A stretch of DNA of 64,000 nucleotides from assembly GCA_937139475.1 (NCBI GenBank), contig CAKZQF010000042.1, forward strand, positions 35,004 through 99,003. The letters run 5' to 3'. Source of the DNA: an uncultured Gammaproteobacteria bacterium. GTDB lineage: Bacteria > Pseudomonadota > Gammaproteobacteria > Enterobacterales > Psychrobiaceae. Positions within the stretch are counted from its first letter, which is position 1; each line of letters opens with the position of its first letter. The position numbers and the translations under genes are program-made. The notes below the pieces were generated by a model that was not told the origin of the DNA, did not search any database, and saw only the letters and a list, made by a program, of their open reading frames with translations. This document shows, in pieces, positions 18,920 through 28,558 of the stretch.

Positions 18920-20293
18920 TTATGACGCCGAACGGTCCGGCAATAATTCAGCAATCTGATATTTGTCGATGAGTGAGTAAAGTGTCGGCCTAGTCACACC
19001 AAGTTGCTCTGCCGTCTTGGACATGTTGCAACCACAAATTTCATAAGCTCTTATTATTGCTTTGCTTTCTGCTTGTAACCTAATATCTCGCAACAATTCG
19101 ATTTCATCATCACTAGTTCCCTCATCGATACCAAGGTCAATTGCGTCGATATAATTGTTGTCACTCATGATTACGGCAGATTTTATTTTATTCTGCAACT
19201 CCCTTATATTCCCGGGCCATTCATAGCTGGTAAGCGCGTGAAGCGCCTTAGGGGTAAAGCCTTTAATTCTTGTTTTAAGCTCTTTGTTGAATTGCACTAA
19301 TAGTGTTTTGGCTAATAAGATAACGTCGCTATCACGCTCTCGCAAGGCGGGTATATTTATGCAGATTTCATTAATTCGGTAATAAAGATCCTCACGGAAT
19401 TGTTCTTGTGAAATCATTTGGTTTAAATTGCGGTGAGTTGCACAGATAACACGAATATCAACGGCTATCTCAGTGCGTCCGCCAACCCGTTCAATTTTTC
19501 TTTCTTGCAAAAAACGAAGCATCTTAGCTTGTAGGGCAAGTGGCATGTCGCCAATTTCATCAAGAAACAAGGTTCCTTCATTAGCGCACTCAATCTTACC
19601 GATTGTTTGTTTATTGGCCCCGGTGAATGCTCCTTTTTCATAACCAAATAATTCACTTTCAAGAAGGTTCTCGGGAATGGAAGCACAGTTTATTGCGACA
19701 AATGGCTTATCGCTCCGAGCGCTTTTAGTATGGATTGCTTTGGCTAAAACCTCTTTGCCGGTGCCACTCTCGCCAAGCAGTAAGGTGGCGATGTTATTTT
19801 TAGCGATACGGTCTACCATCTTAATGACTCTTTGCATTGCTTCACTTGAGCCGATGATATTATTCACCGAGGGGGTTAAGAGATTAAGCCGTCTGTTTTC
19901 GTCCTCAAGGCGGTGAATTTTTAAAGCGCGATGAATAAAATGGGTTAACATTTCGGGCATTACGGGTTTTTGAAAAAAATCTGTTGCGCCTAAATCAATC
20001 GCCTTTAAGGCGTTAGTGCGATCATCATTACCTGTCAGAACGATAACTTTAGTATGTGGAAATAAAGCTAAAATACCACAGAGTGTTTCTAGCCCTTCGG
20101 TGGCGTTAGCGGGATCTGGCGGTAGTCCTAAATCTAGTGTTACAACGGCTGGTGCATGCAAGCGCATTTGGGTAAGTGCCGATTCTCGGCTATTAGCGGT
20201 AACAACATCAAAGTCGATTAGACTCCACTTTAGCTGTTTTAATATTCCAGGGTCATCATCAACGACTAGAACTTTTGATTTTTCATCACTCAT
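18920..20293 (-). CDS. prsR: PrsR: PEP-CTERM/XrtA-system sigma-54 response regulator
   Basis: A 457-residue NtrC-type regulator from the ATG at 20293 (MSDEKSKVLVVDDDPG); a longer frame upstream only runs back into prsK. The receiver domain has an acidic cluster at 12-14 and the phospho-Asp54 in LDLGLPPD. The central AAA+ domain shows GESGTGKEV (Walker A), GAFTGA (sigma-54 contact loop) and FLDEIGDMPL (Walker B). The C-terminal Fis-type helix-turn-helix is AEQLGVTRPTLYSLIDKY. The start overlaps the end of prsK by eight bases (ATGAGTGA). In known XrtA systems PrsK/PrsR control polysaccharide and PEP-CTERM genes. Confidence 0.93.
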   Translation of the reverse strand: MSDEKSKVLVVDDDPGILKQLKWSLIDFDVVTANSRESALTQMRLHAPAVVTLDLGLPPDPANATEGLETLCGILALFPHTKVIVLTGNDDRTNALKAIDLGATDFFQKPVMPEMLTHFIHRALKIHRLEDENRRLNLLTPSVNNIIGSSEAMQRVIKMVDRIAKNNIATLLLGESGTGKEVLAKAIHTKSARSDKPFVAINCASIPENLLESELFGYEKGAFTGANKQTIGKIECANEGTLFLDEIGDMPLALQAKMLRFLQERKIERVGGRTEIAVDIRVICATHRNLNQMISQEQFREDLYYRINEICINIPALRERDSDVILLAKTLLVQFNKELKTRIKGFTPKALHALTSYEWPGNIRELQNKIKSAVIMSDNNYIDAIDLGIDEGTSDDEIELLRDIRLQAESKAIIRAYEICGCNMSKTAEQLGVTRPTLYSLIDKYQIAELLPDRSAS

Positions 20294-22343
20294 TACTTCT
20301 ACATCCTTTGCTTGCATTAGCGTTGTCAGGTAAATGAAGACTAATGCGGGTTCCTTTTTGTTCAATACTTTCAACGGCGATCCTACCACCAATACTTTCT
20401 ATATACTGTTTTGCCTCATAAGCTCCTATTCCCATCCCTGCGTTGCCTTTAGTTGTATCAAATGGCTTAAATAATCTAGTGTTGAGAAAAATTTCGCTCA
20501 TGCCACAGCCGGTATCTTCGACTGTTATTATATCTGTACCGTGTTGGCGAGTATGGGATAACGTTATGCTATCCTCTACAGCGCAGGCTTGTTGGGCGTT
20601 TTGTACCAAGTGCATTATAATATTAGTCAACTTTTCAGGATTTAGGTATAAAATTACATGCTTTTCGCAATCAATCGCGACTGCGGGGGAAAGCCTATTA
20701 CTCTGGCTGGCTACGTCACAAAATAAATCATATAAAGAGATGGAACGGCTTTGACTCTTTTCACTTTGTTCGCGTCGTAATTGCGCTAGCATTTGGTTCA
20801 TTTTTGTTACAGCGTTCTCGACCGTTTCAAAAGAATCTTCAATAAATTCAGGATTGTCTTTATGATGAACCGCATTGCTGGAAATTAACGATAACTGCGC
20901 CACTATGTTTTTAAGGTCATGGACCAAAAAGGCTGACATGCGATTGAAGGCTGCAAATTGACTCGCTTCAAGAATTTCTTGATTTGCTCTATTTAAGGCC
21001 AAAAAATTTGCTAATTGCTGTGCTGCTGCAAAAAATAGGTCACGGTCCTCATAGTTAACGATTTGATTATGCCCCGGGCGAGAAAGAATAAAGTAGCCCG
21101 ATAAGTGATGCTGCCCCTGCATCGGGATGATTAAGCGCATTGAATCATTGATCATTGCTGTTAAGCCAGCAATTGATTTGGGATAAACCTCAGGAAAACG
21201 TTCGTACTCATCTAAGTCAATAATCCATTGCTGGGGTAAATCTTTATATTTGCTTAAGAATATCTGCCATTCGGAAAGTTGGTTGTTAATGCCAATAGTC
21301 GCTGCAAGTTCAAGTTTATTATTTGTGCCGATTAAATATAGTGCCCCTTGCTCTATATCAAATAAATCCATTAGCGCGTTGAGGGCTGTTTCCTTATAGT
21401 CATTATGCTCAGTAGCCGCTAAGTTCGTATTTAATTTTAACCATTGCTGTCTGTAATCATAACGGTTAGCGAAAAAATGCTTGCTGATGAATACTTTGAT
21501 TTTATTACGAAGTGCCTCGTTCAAAAATAGAAAAATCAAGATAGACAAAGCCAACACAATAAAGATTAGTTGGCTATACATCCCCCATTGTCCACCAATC
21601 GTTTGTAAGTAGAATGCGGCTATGGAAACAATGATTAAATAAATTGAAATGCCGAGCAGTAACGTTGAATGAAAAACAACTTCTCTTGAAATAAACAGTC
21701 TCATCCCTAGTGACTTATGCCGTCTTATTCCAATTATTAGTAGGGGAACCAGGCATAAATAGATGGCTCCACGAGTCCAGAACAATTCATGGTTTAATTG
21801 CGTGGTCAATATTGAAGTGGAGTAAATTGTTAAATCAACAACGGCATAAGCGGCGATGGCAATAGCGAGTGGCTTAAACCCCCATTTAAACTCCGAACTC
21901 CCTTGTCTATATAAGAATTCAATCATGATCAAATGAGAGATTGACAGGATCAATAAGCTTAAAAATAACCAGTATATATCACCAAGTGAGCCAGTGATTG
22001 CAAGTGCCAGGATGAGCACGCTAAGTGCAACGGTTGGGAAAAACCAACCAAATTGGTGCTTAAAAGAGAATAAGGGCAGGAGTTTGCTTTCTTTGATTAA
22101 TAAATTTACACACAGGAGTCCCCAGGCAAAGCTCTTGATTATCTCGGGGATGAAAGTGAAAATTATTGGTCGCTTATAAATAGCGCTCATACCAACAAAA
22201 AAACACCACAAAGCAGTTGCCAAAACAGCAAAAAACAGCAATTTAGAACTGAGTGTCGAAGTCTTCGTTGTGAGTAGTAAAAGTAGCAATCCGGCAAAGC
22301 CTAAACTAGCCAAGATATAACTATAATAACCAATCTCTAACAC
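20286..22343 (-). CDS. prsK: PrsK: PEP-CTERM/XrtA-system sensor histidine kinase
   Basis: A 685-residue membrane kinase. The first ~280 residues hold about eight hydrophobic segments. A GAF-like domain follows (about 305-450). The phospho-acceptor His is in FLVHDLKNIVAQLS, and the ATPase domain shows LVQNAQQA and GCGMSEIF plus GMGIGAYEAKQYIESIGG. The start is a GTG at 22343 with TAGGGA eight bases upstream, and it gives a protein beginning directly with a membrane helix, as in the family. Downstream it overlaps prsR; upstream the ATPase gene ends nine bases away. Confidence 0.93.
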   Translation of the reverse strand: MLEIGYYSYILASLGFAGLLLLLLTTKTSTLSSKLLFFAVLATALWCFFVGMSAIYKRPIIFTFIPEIIKSFAWGLLCVNLLIKESKLLPLFSFKHQFGWFFPTVALSVLILALAITGSLGDIYWLFLSLLILSISHLIMIEFLYRQGSSEFKWGFKPLAIAIAAYAVVDLTIYSTSILTTQLNHELFWTRGAIYLCLVPLLIIGIRRHKSLGMRLFISREVVFHSTLLLGISIYLIIVSIAAFYLQTIGGQWGMYSQLIFIVLALSILIFLFLNEALRNKIKVFISKHFFANRYDYRQQWLKLNTNLAATEHNDYKETALNALMDLFDIEQGALYLIGTNNKLELAATIGINNQLSEWQIFLSKYKDLPQQWIIDLDEYERFPEVYPKSIAGLTAMINDSMRLIIPMQGQHHLSGYFILSRPGHNQIVNYEDRDLFFAAAQQLANFLALNRANQEILEASQFAAFNRMSAFLVHDLKNIVAQLSLISSNAVHHKDNPEFIEDSFETVENAVTKMNQMLAQLRREQSEKSQSRSISLYDLFCDVASQSNRLSPAVAIDCEKHVILYLNPEKLTNIIMHLVQNAQQACAVEDSITLSHTRQHGTDIITVEDTGCGMSEIFLNTRLFKPFDTTKGNAGMGIGAYEAKQYIESIGGRIAVESIEQKGTRISLHLPDNANASKGCRSNE

Positions 22344-22352
22344 TGAAAATCC

Positions 22353-23342
22353 CTACCGGTTAATTTGGTTTATTAAGGAGGATATCTTAGTGTCTAACTT
22401 ATTCACTTTTTCAATTAAATCTGTCAATAAACTAGCCGTTTCTGTTGGTGTTTGCATACTCGCTTTAGCCAATGCTGGTTGTACCGTTGTTTGTACCCTT
22501 GGCACTGGTAAATCGCCATGATGTTGCAGGCTGAGCTCATTGGACATTTCTTGCAACACGGTATCTATTGCTTGCACATTGAAATACTTAAGTTCCTCGA
22601 TAAACCCAAATAACATGAGCCGATCCATAAAAAGGTTGATTAAGCGAGGTATGCCCTGTGTGCTTTGATGGATAACTGAGTAGGCGGTAAACGAGATTAA
22701 AGAATCACCCGCCCATCCGGCTTTTTCCAGTCGATGATTAATGTAAGAGCGCGTTTCTTCCTGAGTGAGTGGCTCCAGATGACAGGATGCGATAATACGC
22801 TGGCGAAATTGTTCCATTCCTTGCGATTGGATAATTAACTTCAACTCCGATTGCCCTAAGAGAAAACTTTGAAATAACGGCATATTACCTATCTGAAAAT
22901 TAGAAAGCATTCGCAACTCTTCGACCGACTCGGCTGGGAGGTTTTGCGCTTCATCAACTAACAATACGGCTCGCTTGCCTTGTTGTTTTAGTGTGATTAA
23001 AAAGTTTTCAATCCCCTTTAAGATGGTTGTTTTATTAACTTCTTTAACCTGTATGCCAAAAGAGATAGCAATCATTTCTAGTAATTCAATAGGCGATAAT
23101 AGAGTGGTGACTAACTGTGCAGCAACAACATCTCCGCCTTGGACTGCGTCGATTAGGGAGCGCGCGATTGTTGTTTTTCCGGTGCCAATTGCACCCGTAA
23201 TAACGATAAAGCCCTCTTGTTGGGAAAGTCCGTACTCTAGATAGCTTAGTGCCTTTTGGTGTTGTTTGCTTGAATAGAAAAAATCCGGATCTGGGCTCAG
23301 TTGAAAAGGTTTGCTGTTTAATCCATAAAAGGCTTGATACAT
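22353..23342 (-). CDS. XrtA/PEP-CTERM-system-associated ATPase (ExeA-like AAA)
   Basis: A 329-residue ATPase beginning MYQAFYGLNSKPFQLSPDPD, the signature opening of this family. Walker A is TGAIGTGKTT, Walker B is AVLLVDEAQNLP, and arginine-rich sensor segments follow (FRQRIIASCHL). The final ~60 residues are a low-complexity linker with a short C-terminal helix. It is thought to energise assembly or secretion steps of the exopolysaccharide machinery; this is family knowledge, not shown directly. It is four bases downstream of the outer-membrane protein gene. Confidence 0.9.
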   Translation of the reverse strand: MYQAFYGLNSKPFQLSPDPDFFYSSKQHQKALSYLEYGLSQQEGFIVITGAIGTGKTTIARSLIDAVQGGDVVAAQLVTTLLSPIELLEMIAISFGIQVKEVNKTTILKGIENFLITLKQQGKRAVLLVDEAQNLPAESVEELRMLSNFQIGNMPLFQSFLLGQSELKLIIQSQGMEQFRQRIIASCHLEPLTQEETRSYINHRLEKAGWAGDSLISFTAYSVIHQSTQGIPRLINLFMDRLMLFGFIEELKYFNVQAIDTVLQEMSNELSLQHHGDLPVPRVQTTVQPALAKASMQTPTETASLLTDLIEKVNKLDTKISSLINQINR

Positions 23343-23346
23343 ATTG

Positions 23347-24945
23347 TTAAAACTCTTTTCGTAATGAAAGGCTTACGCGATCTTCATTAAAGTCATTGTT
23401 TGTATTGTTTGAGTCACGGTTACGATGGAGTACAGAAAATGTTGCTGACATTGTGCTATTAAAGTCATGCGCATAGCTTAGGTTGTATTGTTTCTCTTGA
23501 TAATCCTCTAAAAAATTGTTGGCGCTCAACATCGATGTGTCCTCAACGTTAACACCTAAATTGAATCTATTGTGACGATTTAAGCGGTAGCTTGTAGTCA
23601 TCAGAAAAGACTCACGAATACTTCTATTGTTTGTGTCTACATTAGTCCTGCGATTCTTTCTGTAACTTAGGAGTAGATTGAACTTACGAAACTGATAACT
23701 AACGTTAGTTGAAAGTTGCTTATTTAGGTAAGTCCTATTACTTAACTCCGGCGTTAATCTGTCTATTGGGATGAGTTGTTCACCGGAACCGATTGTAGGT
23801 GTTTGACCGGCAGCAAAAGTACATTGATCAATTGTAAAGTCGGGTGTGCTAGGGCAGATAAAGTGGCCTAAAGTCGTTGGTGTCAACGAAGATGTCTGAA
23901 AATTGGTAATGCTTTCAGTATAGACAATACTGGTGCTGATACGACGGTGACGATGATTAAACGACGCCTCATAGGCATTGCCAAAGAAACGCTTGCTCGA
24001 GCTTAATATCAGTGAGGTTCGTTGGCTTGGTTGCCAGTTCAGCTTAGCGCTAACGTAATTGCTATTTAAGTCATCGAGACTCCAATTATAGGCGAGCTTA
24101 ATATATGAACGAGAGCTAGGCTGCCAGCGAAGCCCAAGGCCATAACTCGACGATGTTAAACTTGGACTCTGGATATTACTAACATCATAATCCTCATCAT
24201 AATATTGCGCCAATATAGAAATATCCTGGAAAATCTCACGTCCCAATTCAGCGTAAAAATCGGTTAAGGTCTGCTTTGAAATATTGTTTTCAAGTAGCCT
24301 TTTATGCTTGATGAGTGTTTTATTGGCGTACAAAAACCAATAACTGGCAGTGAAAAAGTCACCACTATTGATACCTAATGCCAGCCGTTGATTGTCTGAG
24401 TCTCTAAAGTCTGTTTGTTCACTGTGATTGACTGTATCTGTTTGCGTCTGTCCTAGGTACCAATTAACGCTATAATCAAGATAGTTAGCCAATTTTGAGT
24501 TTAATTGATTATGAATATTATATTGGATGACATCAGTTTGCCCCGTACCGGAATACAGGGTAGAGGGGTTGGTTAGCGATGATTGTTGTCTTCTTTTGCT
24601 GGCGCTTAGCGTTGTATTAAGACGGTTCTCAAGCAGCTTAAATAACACTTGCCCTTGGTAATTATCGAATGTTTTACTCAAGGTTGAATTGTCTGCGTAC
24701 TCTAATCGGATTAGCTGATAGTTGATATTACTCTCAACAATAGCCCCTTGATTTCTCAAGTTTAAATTTGCTTTTAATTCGGTAATTTGGTCTGAAAGTT
24801 GCGCTTCATTTCTTACGTTTAAGTTATCAGTATAAATATGAGTTAAATCTAAGGCTGGGGTTATTTTCAAGCCACTAGCAAATGAATTGGTGAGCTGTAA
24901 CACACAATATAAAAAGACAAGAGTAGGGGTCGCTTTATAGCCCAT
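23347..24945 (-). CDS. PEP-CTERM-system outer-membrane beta-barrel protein (TIGR03016-like)
   Basis: A 532-residue exported protein. I take the ATG at 24945 (MGYKATPTLVFLYCVLQL), which gives a normal signal peptide ending near NSFASG; the longer frame would overlap the autokinase repeat. The body is a long series of alternating amphipathic strands rich in Tyr, Asn and Ser (for example TASYWFLYANK and KLAYNWSLDDLNSN), and it ends in Phe, as outer-membrane barrels do. It overlaps the autokinase gene by 11 bases and lies in the same operon. A role as the outer-membrane export partner of the polymer is inferred from the locus. Confidence 0.85.
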   Translation of the reverse strand: MGYKATPTLVFLYCVLQLTNSFASGLKITPALDLTHIYTDNLNVRNEAQLSDQITELKANLNLRNQGAIVESNINYQLIRLEYADNSTLSKTFDNYQGQVLFKLLENRLNTTLSASKRRQQSSLTNPSTLYSGTGQTDVIQYNIHNQLNSKLANYLDYSVNWYLGQTQTDTVNHSEQTDFRDSDNQRLALGINSGDFFTASYWFLYANKTLIKHKRLLENNISKQTLTDFYAELGREIFQDISILAQYYDEDYDVSNIQSPSLTSSSYGLGLRWQPSSRSYIKLAYNWSLDDLNSNYVSAKLNWQPSQRTSLILSSSKRFFGNAYEASFNHRHRRISTSIVYTESITNFQTSSLTPTTLGHFICPSTPDFTIDQCTFAAGQTPTIGSGEQLIPIDRLTPELSNRTYLNKQLSTNVSYQFRKFNLLLSYRKNRRTNVDTNNRSIRESFLMTTSYRLNRHNRFNLGVNVEDTSMLSANNFLEDYQEKQYNLSYAHDFNSTMSATFSVLHRNRDSNNTNNDFNEDRVSLSLRKEF

Positions 24946-25759
24946 AATAGTTCCCGTAGCCATAGCCGTAGCCATATCCAGCTGCTTGCTTACTATTTGT
25001 TTTATTTAATACGAACCCTACGGCTAGTTCACTATCGAGTAGCTTTATTGCCTTAACGACACTTGCAGCTGGTGTTCTTTGTTCTTCGACAACGATCAGT
25101 GCCTGACCACTGAGACTGGATAAAACCTGTGTTTCACTAACGCCAATTAATGGCGGTGAATCTAAGATAATGACCCTATCGGGGTAGCGACTAGCTAGTT
25201 CACGCATTAGTTCTTCCATTCGTCCACTCGATAGTAGCTCATGGGTTAAGTGGTGCTGGCTGCCGGCTGGTAGGATCGTTAGATTATCGATATTTGTGTT
25301 GTAAATAACTTCGCCAATATTTTCCACTTTGTTAAGCAAGTAATCTAGTAATCCATTGGTTGCATCATATTCTAGTTCGGTACCTATGCTTGGGTTGACT
25401 ACATCGGCGTCAACTAACAGCACTCTTTTGTCCTGTTCCAGTGCGATGCTTAAAGCTAAGTTAATAGAAGTAAATGTCTTTCCTTCGTCCTCATGAGTAC
25501 TAGAGACTAAAATAATATTAGGGTGGTTTAATAAATGTGACGTTTTACCAAAAGCATTAGTCAGCACTTTTCGTTTAATAAAACGATATTCTTCATTAAT
25601 TCGGCTTCGCTCACTGCGGTTAGTTACCATTGATTTAGCACTTAGCATATCTAAATCTATTTCAATGTAGCCACCAATACTTTTGCCATGACCAACGGCT
25701 TCATTACGTGACGGCTTAGGAGTGGCTCCTTTGTTCAAAGCTTTTTCAATCGTGCTCAT
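24935..25759 (-). CDS. XrtA-associated tyrosine autokinase (CpsD/CapB family)
   Basis: A 274-residue BY-kinase cytoplasmic domain. The Walker A region is STHEDEGKTFTS, Walker A' is RVLLVDADVVNPS, and Walker B is RVIILDSPPL. The C-terminus is a tyrosine-rich tail (GYGYGYGYGNYYGL) that serves as the autophosphorylation cluster in this family. It pairs with the chain-length protein encoded upstream, whose stop overlaps this start by four bases (ATGA). Together they would control polymer length through phosphorylation cycles. Confidence 0.93.
   Translation of the reverse strand: MSTIEKALNKGATPKPSRNEAVGHGKSIGGYIEIDLDMLSAKSMVTNRSERSRINEEYRFIKRKVLTNAFGKTSHLLNHPNIILVSSTHEDEGKTFTSINLALSIALEQDKRVLLVDADVVNPSIGTELEYDATNGLLDYLLNKVENIGEVIYNTNIDNLTILPAGSQHHLTHELLSSGRMEELMRELASRYPDRVIILDSPPLIGVSETQVLSSLSGQALIVVEEQRTPAASVVKAIKLLDSELAVGFVLNKTNSKQAAGYGYGYGYGNYYGL
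24953..24976 (-). repeat. Tandem hexamer repeat encoding the Tyr-Gly tail of the autokinase
   Basis: Four consecutive six-base units on the plus strand (CCCGTA, GCCATA, GCCGTA, GCCATA). On the coding strand they read as alternating TAT/TAC and GGC/GGG codons, so a gain or loss of one unit would add or remove one Tyr-Gly pair without a frameshift. Confidence 0.85.
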
Positions 25760-27351
25760 TGTAAGAGTCCTTGGGCTATTTCACGCACTTGAGGTAGTAA
25801 TGAATCTGATACTTCTAATGCGATGATAATCAAATAGATAGTTATTAACAGACCGATGAGTGAGAAGAAAACTGCGTTTTTGGTGCGGTTATTTTGACTA
25901 AAACTACCTTCATGAATATTAGACACAGTACCGAACACCGGCAGACCCGTGAGCTGTGTTAATTGATAGGGGCTCATAATGACTGTTTTTAATTGGCTCA
26001 TTAAGAACGCCACCGCAACGCCAATCCCAAGCCCTGCAATGAGTACCAGACTATAAAATAATGCTCGAGGCGGACCGGTAGGTTTTTCATTGGCTCTAGG
26101 GGGATCGATGACTCTAAATTGAATATCATCAACACTTTGATCTGCTTGTTCGCCAAGACGAGCCGTTTCACGGCGCTTAAGTAATTCTTCATATTTCTGC
26201 TTGGTTACGTTATAGCCGCGATTAAGTGCTGTTAGTTGTGATTCAATTTCAGGAATTAGATGAATCTTACTGCGCAGCGCATCCACTTTGGCGATTAAGT
26301 CACTTACCCTAACTTTGACTCCAACTAGCTTATTCTCCAGATCCAAAACCTTTATTTTCATCTCTTGGAAAACAGGGTTTACATCAAGAGATTGAATAGA
26401 GGAGCCATCACCATTGGCTGCTACCTGAATAATCTCAGCAATTTCCTGGTCACGTAGTTTCTTAAGGTGGTTAATTCGACTGGTTGCTTCACGAACATCC
26501 GGGTGTTGCTCGGTATAGCGTAGTGTGAGTTTATCCAAGCTATCTTGCATTAGCTTAATTCTACCATCGTATGATGTCGTGTATTTTAGCTTTTGAGCAT
26601 GAGTTAATAGTCCAAAACTCGGGCGTTCGCCAGCCAACTTTTGTTTCGCTGCTACTAATTGGGATTCAATCTCCCGCTGCTCTAATTGTGTGGCGTCCAG
26701 AGCGTTCTCTAAGGAAGTGAGGGTGTTATAGTACCCGCTACCGGAGCTTGATATTAAGGCGCCGTTTTTTTGTCTAAATACGGTTAAGCGTTGTTCTGCT
26801 TTGGCCAATCGACTTTCATATTCAGCAATTTGATCAGTAAAGAATTGTTTCGCAATAAGCGTATCATCTCGAGATTGCCCTACGGTATTGTCAACGAAGA
26901 CTTTTAGTACCGCCTCGACGATTTGAGTCGACTTTACTGGATTATTTCCAGCGTAAGTAATGGTGTACAAGTTATCTTTGTTTGTTCTTTCTAATTCAAT
27001 GTTTGATGATAATCGCTTGATTAATTGATCAAATTCACTTTGGTTATTGGCCAATATGTCGAGGTCGACCATTCGTAAGATTTTTTCAAGATTAGGGCGG
27101 CTTAGTAAGGTTTTTACCATTAGCTGCACTTGCTCATCTGGGTTATTACTGATTGTCATGCCGCGCAACAGAGGCTTCAATAGGGATTGAGTATCCACAT
27201 AAACTCTTGCTGAAGCGCTATACTTGTCTGGCATGGTGGTAATTGCCGCCCAGCCAATTAACGCGATTAACCAAGATGAAATAACAATATATCGTTTTTT
27301 CAACCAGATACCACGAACTACACTCCGTATTTGTTCGAGTATTTCTTGCAT
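25756..27351 (-). CDS. XrtA-system polysaccharide chain-length determinant (Wzz-type)
   Basis: A 531-residue inner-membrane co-polymerase. An N-terminal helix at about 20-40 is followed by a Wzz domain, long periplasmic coiled coils (about 170-400, rich in Gln, Leu and Glu), and the proline-rich stretch DPPRANEKPTGPPRALFYS before a second helix at about 430-450. A third hydrophobic segment lies near 490-510. It lacks the kinase domain, which is supplied by the following gene (ATGA overlap). It is the inner-membrane partner of the export lipoprotein encoded just upstream. Confidence 0.92.
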   Translation of the reverse strand: MQEILEQIRSVVRGIWLKKRYIVISSWLIALIGWAAITTMPDKYSASARVYVDTQSLLKPLLRGMTISNNPDEQVQLMVKTLLSRPNLEKILRMVDLDILANNQSEFDQLIKRLSSNIELERTNKDNLYTITYAGNNPVKSTQIVEAVLKVFVDNTVGQSRDDTLIAKQFFTDQIAEYESRLAKAEQRLTVFRQKNGALISSSGSGYYNTLTSLENALDATQLEQREIESQLVAAKQKLAGERPSFGLLTHAQKLKYTTSYDGRIKLMQDSLDKLTLRYTEQHPDVREATSRINHLKKLRDQEIAEIIQVAANGDGSSIQSLDVNPVFQEMKIKVLDLENKLVGVKVRVSDLIAKVDALRSKIHLIPEIESQLTALNRGYNVTKQKYEELLKRRETARLGEQADQSVDDIQFRVIDPPRANEKPTGPPRALFYSLVLIAGLGIGVAVAFLMSQLKTVIMSPYQLTQLTGLPVFGTVSNIHEGSFSQNNRTKNAVFFSLIGLLITIYLIIIALEVSDSLLPQVREIAQGLLQ

Positions 27352-27411
27352 TTATTGCTCTCTTTATTTAGTAAACTTCGAAAATTTCACCGTGTCGTTA
27401 TCTGTGTTTGG

Positions 27412-28047
27412 CTAAAACCAAGCTTCAGGAATAATGATTATGTCACCAGGCAGCATGTCGGCGTTTGCACTGATGTCGCCTTCTTTTATTAGGTCTTCAA
27501 GTAAAATTTGATAGGTCTTTTTTTGATTGTTTTCTACGCGAATTAGTTTAGCGCTATTACCATCTGCAAATTCAGTTAGCCCCCCAACAGCAACCATAAC
27601 ATCGAGTAATGTCATGTTTTGTCTATAACTGATTGACATCGGGTTAGCCGCTTCACCAACAATTCGTATTTGTTCACTGTAAGGACCTACAAAACCTGAC
27701 ACCGTCACCGTTACAATTGGCTCACGAATGTATTTGCTCAGCACCTTCTCGATATCTCGCGCCAGCATTGTTGGTGTCTTACCTGATACGGGAATATCTT
27801 CAACCAATGAGGTGGTGATTTTTCCGTCAGGTCGAACGATGAAACTACCTGACACTTCTGGGTTTCTCCAAACGAAAATATTAACCGAATCACCAGGCCC
27901 AATGAGGTATTGGTAGTTACTAACTTCAGTCGTTAGTGATGGATATGTTGATGCGGCGGGCAGCGTAGATAAGTTATTACACCCGACTAGGCTAACAAGT
28001 GCTAAAGCAATGGCGAAGTGGTGGGGTCTAAAATGTTTGAGAGTCAT
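27412..28047 (-). CDS. XrtA-system polysaccharide export lipoprotein (Wza-like)
   Basis: A 211-residue periplasmic/outer-membrane export protein. The lipoprotein signal ends at LVGC (Cys23). The Poly_export domain starts YLIGPGDSVNIFVWRNPEVSG and continues RPDGKITTSLVEDIPVSGKT. A SLBB-like domain follows with IRIVGEAANPMSISYR, and the protein ends LPGDIIIIPEAWF. It is shorter than classical Wza, as usual in XrtA loci. First gene of the minus-strand arm, facing the 511-base divergent control region. Confidence 0.93.
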   Translation of the reverse strand: MTLKHFRPHHFAIALALVSLVGCNNLSTLPAASTYPSLTTEVSNYQYLIGPGDSVNIFVWRNPEVSGSFIVRPDGKITTSLVEDIPVSGKTPTMLARDIEKVLSKYIREPIVTVTVSGFVGPYSEQIRIVGEAANPMSISYRQNMTLLDVMVAVGGLTEFADGNSAKLIRVENNQKKTYQILLEDLIKEGDISANADMLPGDIIIIPEAWF

Positions 28048-28558
28048 GATTACTTTTCCATTTTATAAATTAGTGCAATAAATTGCGCTGTGAATAATCC
28101 CTATAGTGCAACCAGACCTACAATACTCACATAGAAATTCTTCAATCCAGCGTTAACAAGTGGTTTGAATACAAATTTAGCCAGCGTCAATCAAAGAGTA
28201 TTAAATTAAAGTTAGTTGATGAATATTATTAAGTCTAGTTGCTCATAAAAAAGTTGCTTATTTATTTGAGAAGATGATGAAAAAGCCACTTCAAACGCTA
28301 AGTTTTCAAGGGGCTGTGACATCGTATGGTGGCAAGGTTGAATCTTTATTATCCCTATACATCGCTTGAATGTTGTCAGGGGTAAGAGCTGGGGCCATTT
28401 AGCTTGGCGGGCTATTTTTACGTTTAAGATAAAAAATTACATCCAACCTGAATTAATAAAAATATCGTCTATAGTTAAACGAGCTATCTTGCTTTGGCAG
28501 GATGAGGGATGTTGCAAAGCCTACTAATTAGTGGGTTTCTATCTTGAAAGGAAATTAA
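28048..28558. promoter_or_regulatory. Divergent control region of the XrtA exopolysaccharide locus
   Basis: 511 bases without a supported gene between the two arms of the locus. Promoters for both arms must lie here or overlap the flanking genes. Because PrsR carries a GAFTGA loop, I looked on both strands for a GG-N10-GC sigma-54 element and found no convincing one. The plus arm has a good ribosome site, GAAAGGAAATTAA before the ATG at 28559. The rest is AT-rich with no clear hairpin. Confidence 0.5.

Noticed and set aside
20294..20392. N-terminal extension of prsR
   Set aside because: It lies inside prsK in another frame and adds no receiver-domain sequence; the ATG at 20293 matches the family start.
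24946..24975. Upstream start for the outer-membrane protein (beginning Met-Ala-Thr-Ala-Met)
   Set aside because: These codons are the autokinase Tyr-Gly repeat read in another frame; the ATG at 24945 gives a normal signal peptide.
28491..28520. TTGGCAG … TTGC as a sigma-54 promoter before the sugar transferase gene
   Set aside because: The spacing between the GG and GC elements is 16 bases instead of 10.
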